The translations under genes were made by a program, and so were the position numbers. Below are positions 42,003 through 43,519 of a DNA stretch of 43,519 nt, in pieces. Position 1 is the first letter of the stretch. Each line of letters begins with the position of its first letter. The DNA lies in assembly GCA_015654925.1 (NCBI GenBank), contig JAATFX010000003.1, positions 1 through 43,519 on the forward strand, in the 5' to 3' direction. Source of the DNA: Enterobacterales bacterium (GTDB lineage Bacteria; Pseudomonadota; Gammaproteobacteria; Enterobacterales; Enterobacteriaceae). The notes under the pieces were generated by a model that saw only the letters and a list, made by a program, of their open reading frames with translations, ran no database searches and was not told where the DNA came from.

Positions 42003-43519
42003 TTAAGCAGCCTCCTGTTTATTAATGCATAATTCTGGCAGATTGGCGCGCACCAGCGCCTCAGCGAACGGTGGCGGTACCGCGTTGCCGCAACGTGCTA
42101 CCTGCTTATCCTTTGCGTATTTTGTGCCCTTATAATCCTGATCGATGATGTACCAGGACGGGAAGCCCTGTGCGGCGTACAACTCATGGGGTTGCAGCAT
42201 ACGCATGCCGATATCGACAATTTCATAATCGACGCCTTCGACTGTTACCAGGCCAAAGCGATCCCGGCTTGTGACCGTATGAAGCGGATCTGCGATGTTC
42301 AGACCTTCTTTTTCATTTCCGTAATATTTCAACAGGAATGCTCGTACCTCTCCCACATGCTTGCCGCCGGCAGTGATTGTTGGCATGGGTTCGGTAACTG
42401 ACTGGCCATCTTTGCACGAGCCGCGCAGCTTGATTAAATGCGAAGACACCAGGGCGTGATGATCTACCGTTGTCACGGTGTGGGCGGGTTCATCCAGGCT
42501 GGTACCAGGCCCTGTATAATTGCCGCCAAAATGCTTGGCGAGAAATGCCGATACCAGTTGGCTTTTACCACCACCGCCAACCATGATGGTGCCGTTGGGC
42601 TCGTCAGCCGCGTGGCCCACGCTGTTACCGAACTGCCTGGCGATTACCGGAGCCACCAGAAGATGTTCGGCTTTACTGGTGACCGTAGTGAGCGGGCTTT
42701 CCGGGCTATAAGCCATGCGGTCTCCACCGAAGCCCGTCTGGCCGATACGTGCAACAACCGGTGCAATGACGCATGAGTGATTCGTATTGCACAGCGTATG
42801 CATCGGTTGGTCCACTGGTCGCGGCTTCGCTGAATACTTCGGGCCGCCAGCGCCAGCTAAGAATGGCTGAACAATGGCATAGCCATGGGTCTTGGTGATG
42901 GTTTTCAGTGGTTCCTCTAACGACTGGCCACGGAAACAATCATAAGAGCCGTCTTTAGTGGTGTGGTTGCACTTCACGATAAATGGCGTCGGGTTATCCA
43001 GCACGAAGCGCTGGATGCCACGGGCAATGCGCTTAAGAGTGTTCTCGGCTAGCGGGCGGGTACGCTCGAAAATGCTTGGGCAAGGCAGAGACCAATCAAT
43101 GCACTCCGCCGCGGTGCGCCAGGGCAGTAGCTTGCCGCTTTGCACATCGAGCGACTTCGGATCGCCGTGAGTCGGTTTCGGCCAGGTTATCGAAGCGCCA
43201 TCGCAGCGCATGACCATAAAAAATCGTTTCCTGATGGTCGGCGCGCCATAGTCGCATGCGCGCAGTTCACGGAAATCGACCGCATAACCCAAACCGGTAA
43301 CCAGCCGCGCAGCGTCTTTACTGGCAGCTTCGATATTCAAGAATTCACAGACCTCGGCCATGGCCGGGTGTTCAGCGGCTATACCGGTGGATAACATTGC
43401 CACAAAAGCGGCGAAGGTTTCACCCGCCCGGGCTGGATCTGGCCTTTCGCTGCCGTCGGCATCCATCAGTAAAGGCCCCCAGGTTTTAAACTCCTCGACG
43501 TTTTCAAGCATTATCACCC
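42003..43519 (-). CDS. Phage cytosine-C5 DNA methyltransferase, partial at the window edge
   Basis: C-terminal 504 or so residues of a DNA (cytosine-5-)-methyltransferase; the SAM-binding motif I and the catalytic PC motif IV lie beyond the right edge. Residue numbers here count from the GTG at 43517. Visible motifs are ENV (motif VI, 5-7), TIRKRFFMV (motif VIII, about 94-102), RMLQPHELYAAQGFP (motif IX, 439-453) and GNAVPPPFAEAL (motif X, 477-488). Between VIII and IX, where target recognition occurs, are seven degenerate 32-37-residue repeats. Such orphan phage enzymes modify phage DNA against host restriction. The target sequence is unknown, and no restriction partner is visible. Confidence 0.9.
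   Translation of the reverse strand, partial: VIMLENVEEFKTWGPLLMDADGSERPDPARAGETFAAFVAMLSTGIAAEHPAMAEVCEFLNIEAASKDAARLVTGLGYAVDFRELRACDYGAPTIRKRFFMVMRCDGASITWPKPTHGDPKSLDVQSGKLLPWRTAAECIDWSLPCPSIFERTRPLAENTLKRIARGIQRFVLDNPTPFIVKCNHTTKDGSYDCFRGQSLEEPLKTITKTHGYAIVQPFLAGAGGPKYSAKPRPVDQPMHTLCNTNHSCVIAPVVARIGQTGFGGDRMAYSPESPLTTVTSKAEHLLVAPVIARQFGNSVGHAADEPNGTIMVGGGGKSQLVSAFLAKHFGGNYTGPGTSLDEPAHTVTTVDHHALVSSHLIKLRGSCKDGQSVTEPMPTITAGGKHVGEVRAFLLKYYGNEKEGLNIADPLHTVTSRDRFGLVTVEGVDYEIVDIGMRMLQPHELYAAQGFPSWYIIDQDYKGTKYAKDKQVARCGNAVPPPFAEALVRANLPELCINKQEAA
42237..42929 (-). repeat. Seven degenerate protein repeats in the methyltransferase
   Basis: Repeats with the pattern E/D-P-x-x-T-I/V-T, about 8 residues, then a hydrophobic-V-x-x-hydrophobic-L stretch. 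The anchoring prolines are at residues 203, 238, 275, 307, 344, 377 and 411 (numbered from 43517), i.e. a spacing of 32-37. Examples: EEPLKTITKTHGYAIV, DEPAHTVTTVDHHALV, ADPLHTVTSRDRFGLV. The DNA itself has diverged, so the repeats are old. Confidence 0.8.

Larger units (their letters stand above)
40168..43519. mobile_element. Left part of an integrated prophage or integrative element
   Basis: The four minus-strand genes (methyltransferase, unknown, excisionase-like, integrase) form a tight series running toward fliE, the usual order at the integrase end of a lambdoid-type prophage. By eye, base composition is more AT-rich than in the flagellar genes. The element continues beyond the right edge, so its full size, att sites and type are unknown. 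Confidence 0.85.

Noticed and set aside
1..43519. CRISPR arrays, rRNA or tRNA genes, riboswitches, complete insertion sequences
   Set aside because: None seen in reading both strands: no regularly spaced direct repeats with unique spacers, no rRNA-like stretches and no transposase genes.
40203..43519. A novel defence island in the right-hand accessory segment
   Set aside because: The only defence-related gene is a lone phage-type methyltransferase in an integrase-excisionase module. No nuclease, helicase or toxin partner is present within the window.

Overview
The window is almost entirely the flagellar and chemotaxis gene cluster of a motile gammaproteobacterium of the order Enterobacterales. 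Protein after protein can be aligned from memory, often residue for residue, with the Escherichia coli/Salmonella flagellar proteins. The uninterrupted layout (flhDC to fliE in one block), high GC content and the divergence of the less conserved proteins (FliK, FlgN, FlhE, FliO) suggest a Pectobacteriaceae/Sodalis/Yersinia-like genus rather than Escherichia. The genus is an inference and cannot be fixed from the sequence alone.

Layout. 1-267: AT-rich leader and probable promoter of the master operon. 268-6002: flhDC, then motA-motB-cheA-cheW (master regulator, stator, chemotaxis kinase and coupling protein). 6089-12508: a textbook sigma-28 promoter followed by two methyl-accepting chemotaxis proteins and cheR-cheB-cheY-cheZ. 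12667-16365: flhB-flhA-flhE (export gate). 16448-17993, minus strand: flgN, flgM and flgA, with a sigma-28 promoter in front of flgMN. 18255-28504, plus strand: flgBCDEFGHIJ (rod, hook, rings), then a sigma-28 promoter and flgKL (hook-filament junction), closed by a terminator. 28615-39621, minus strand: fliR-Q-P-O-N-M-L and fliK-J-I-H-G-F (export gate, C-ring switch, hook-length ruler, export ATPase complex, MS ring). 39853-40167: fliE, diverging from fliF around a clear FlhD4C2-type box. 40168-43519: the left end of a more AT-rich prophage or integrative element (integrase, excisionase-like protein, small unknown protein, partial cytosine-C5 DNA methyltransferase) that continues past the right edge.

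How it works together. FlhD4C2 (class I product) would activate the class II operons (flhBAE, flgAMN, flgB-J, fliE, fliF-K, fliL-R), which build the basal body and hook. FlgM holds back sigma-28 until the hook is complete, and then the class III promoters (in front of the receptors, flgM and flgK) fire. The sigma-28 sites seen at 6089, 17254 and 25738 and the FlhDC-like sites at 12566, 18087 and 39757 fit that cascade. The late genes fliA, fliZ, fliC, fliD, fliS and fliT are not in the window. In several relatives some of them adjoin fliE, where the mobile element now sits.

I found no unknown multi-gene system. The less ordinary items are an integrative element abutting fliE, a phage methyltransferase whose target-recognition region consists of seven degenerate repeats, several long inverted repeats in operon gaps (flgG-flgH, fliK-fliL, cheZ-flhB), a tandem-repeat tail on MotB, and two neighbouring receptors that share a serine-type ligand motif and a 77-base identical stretch.
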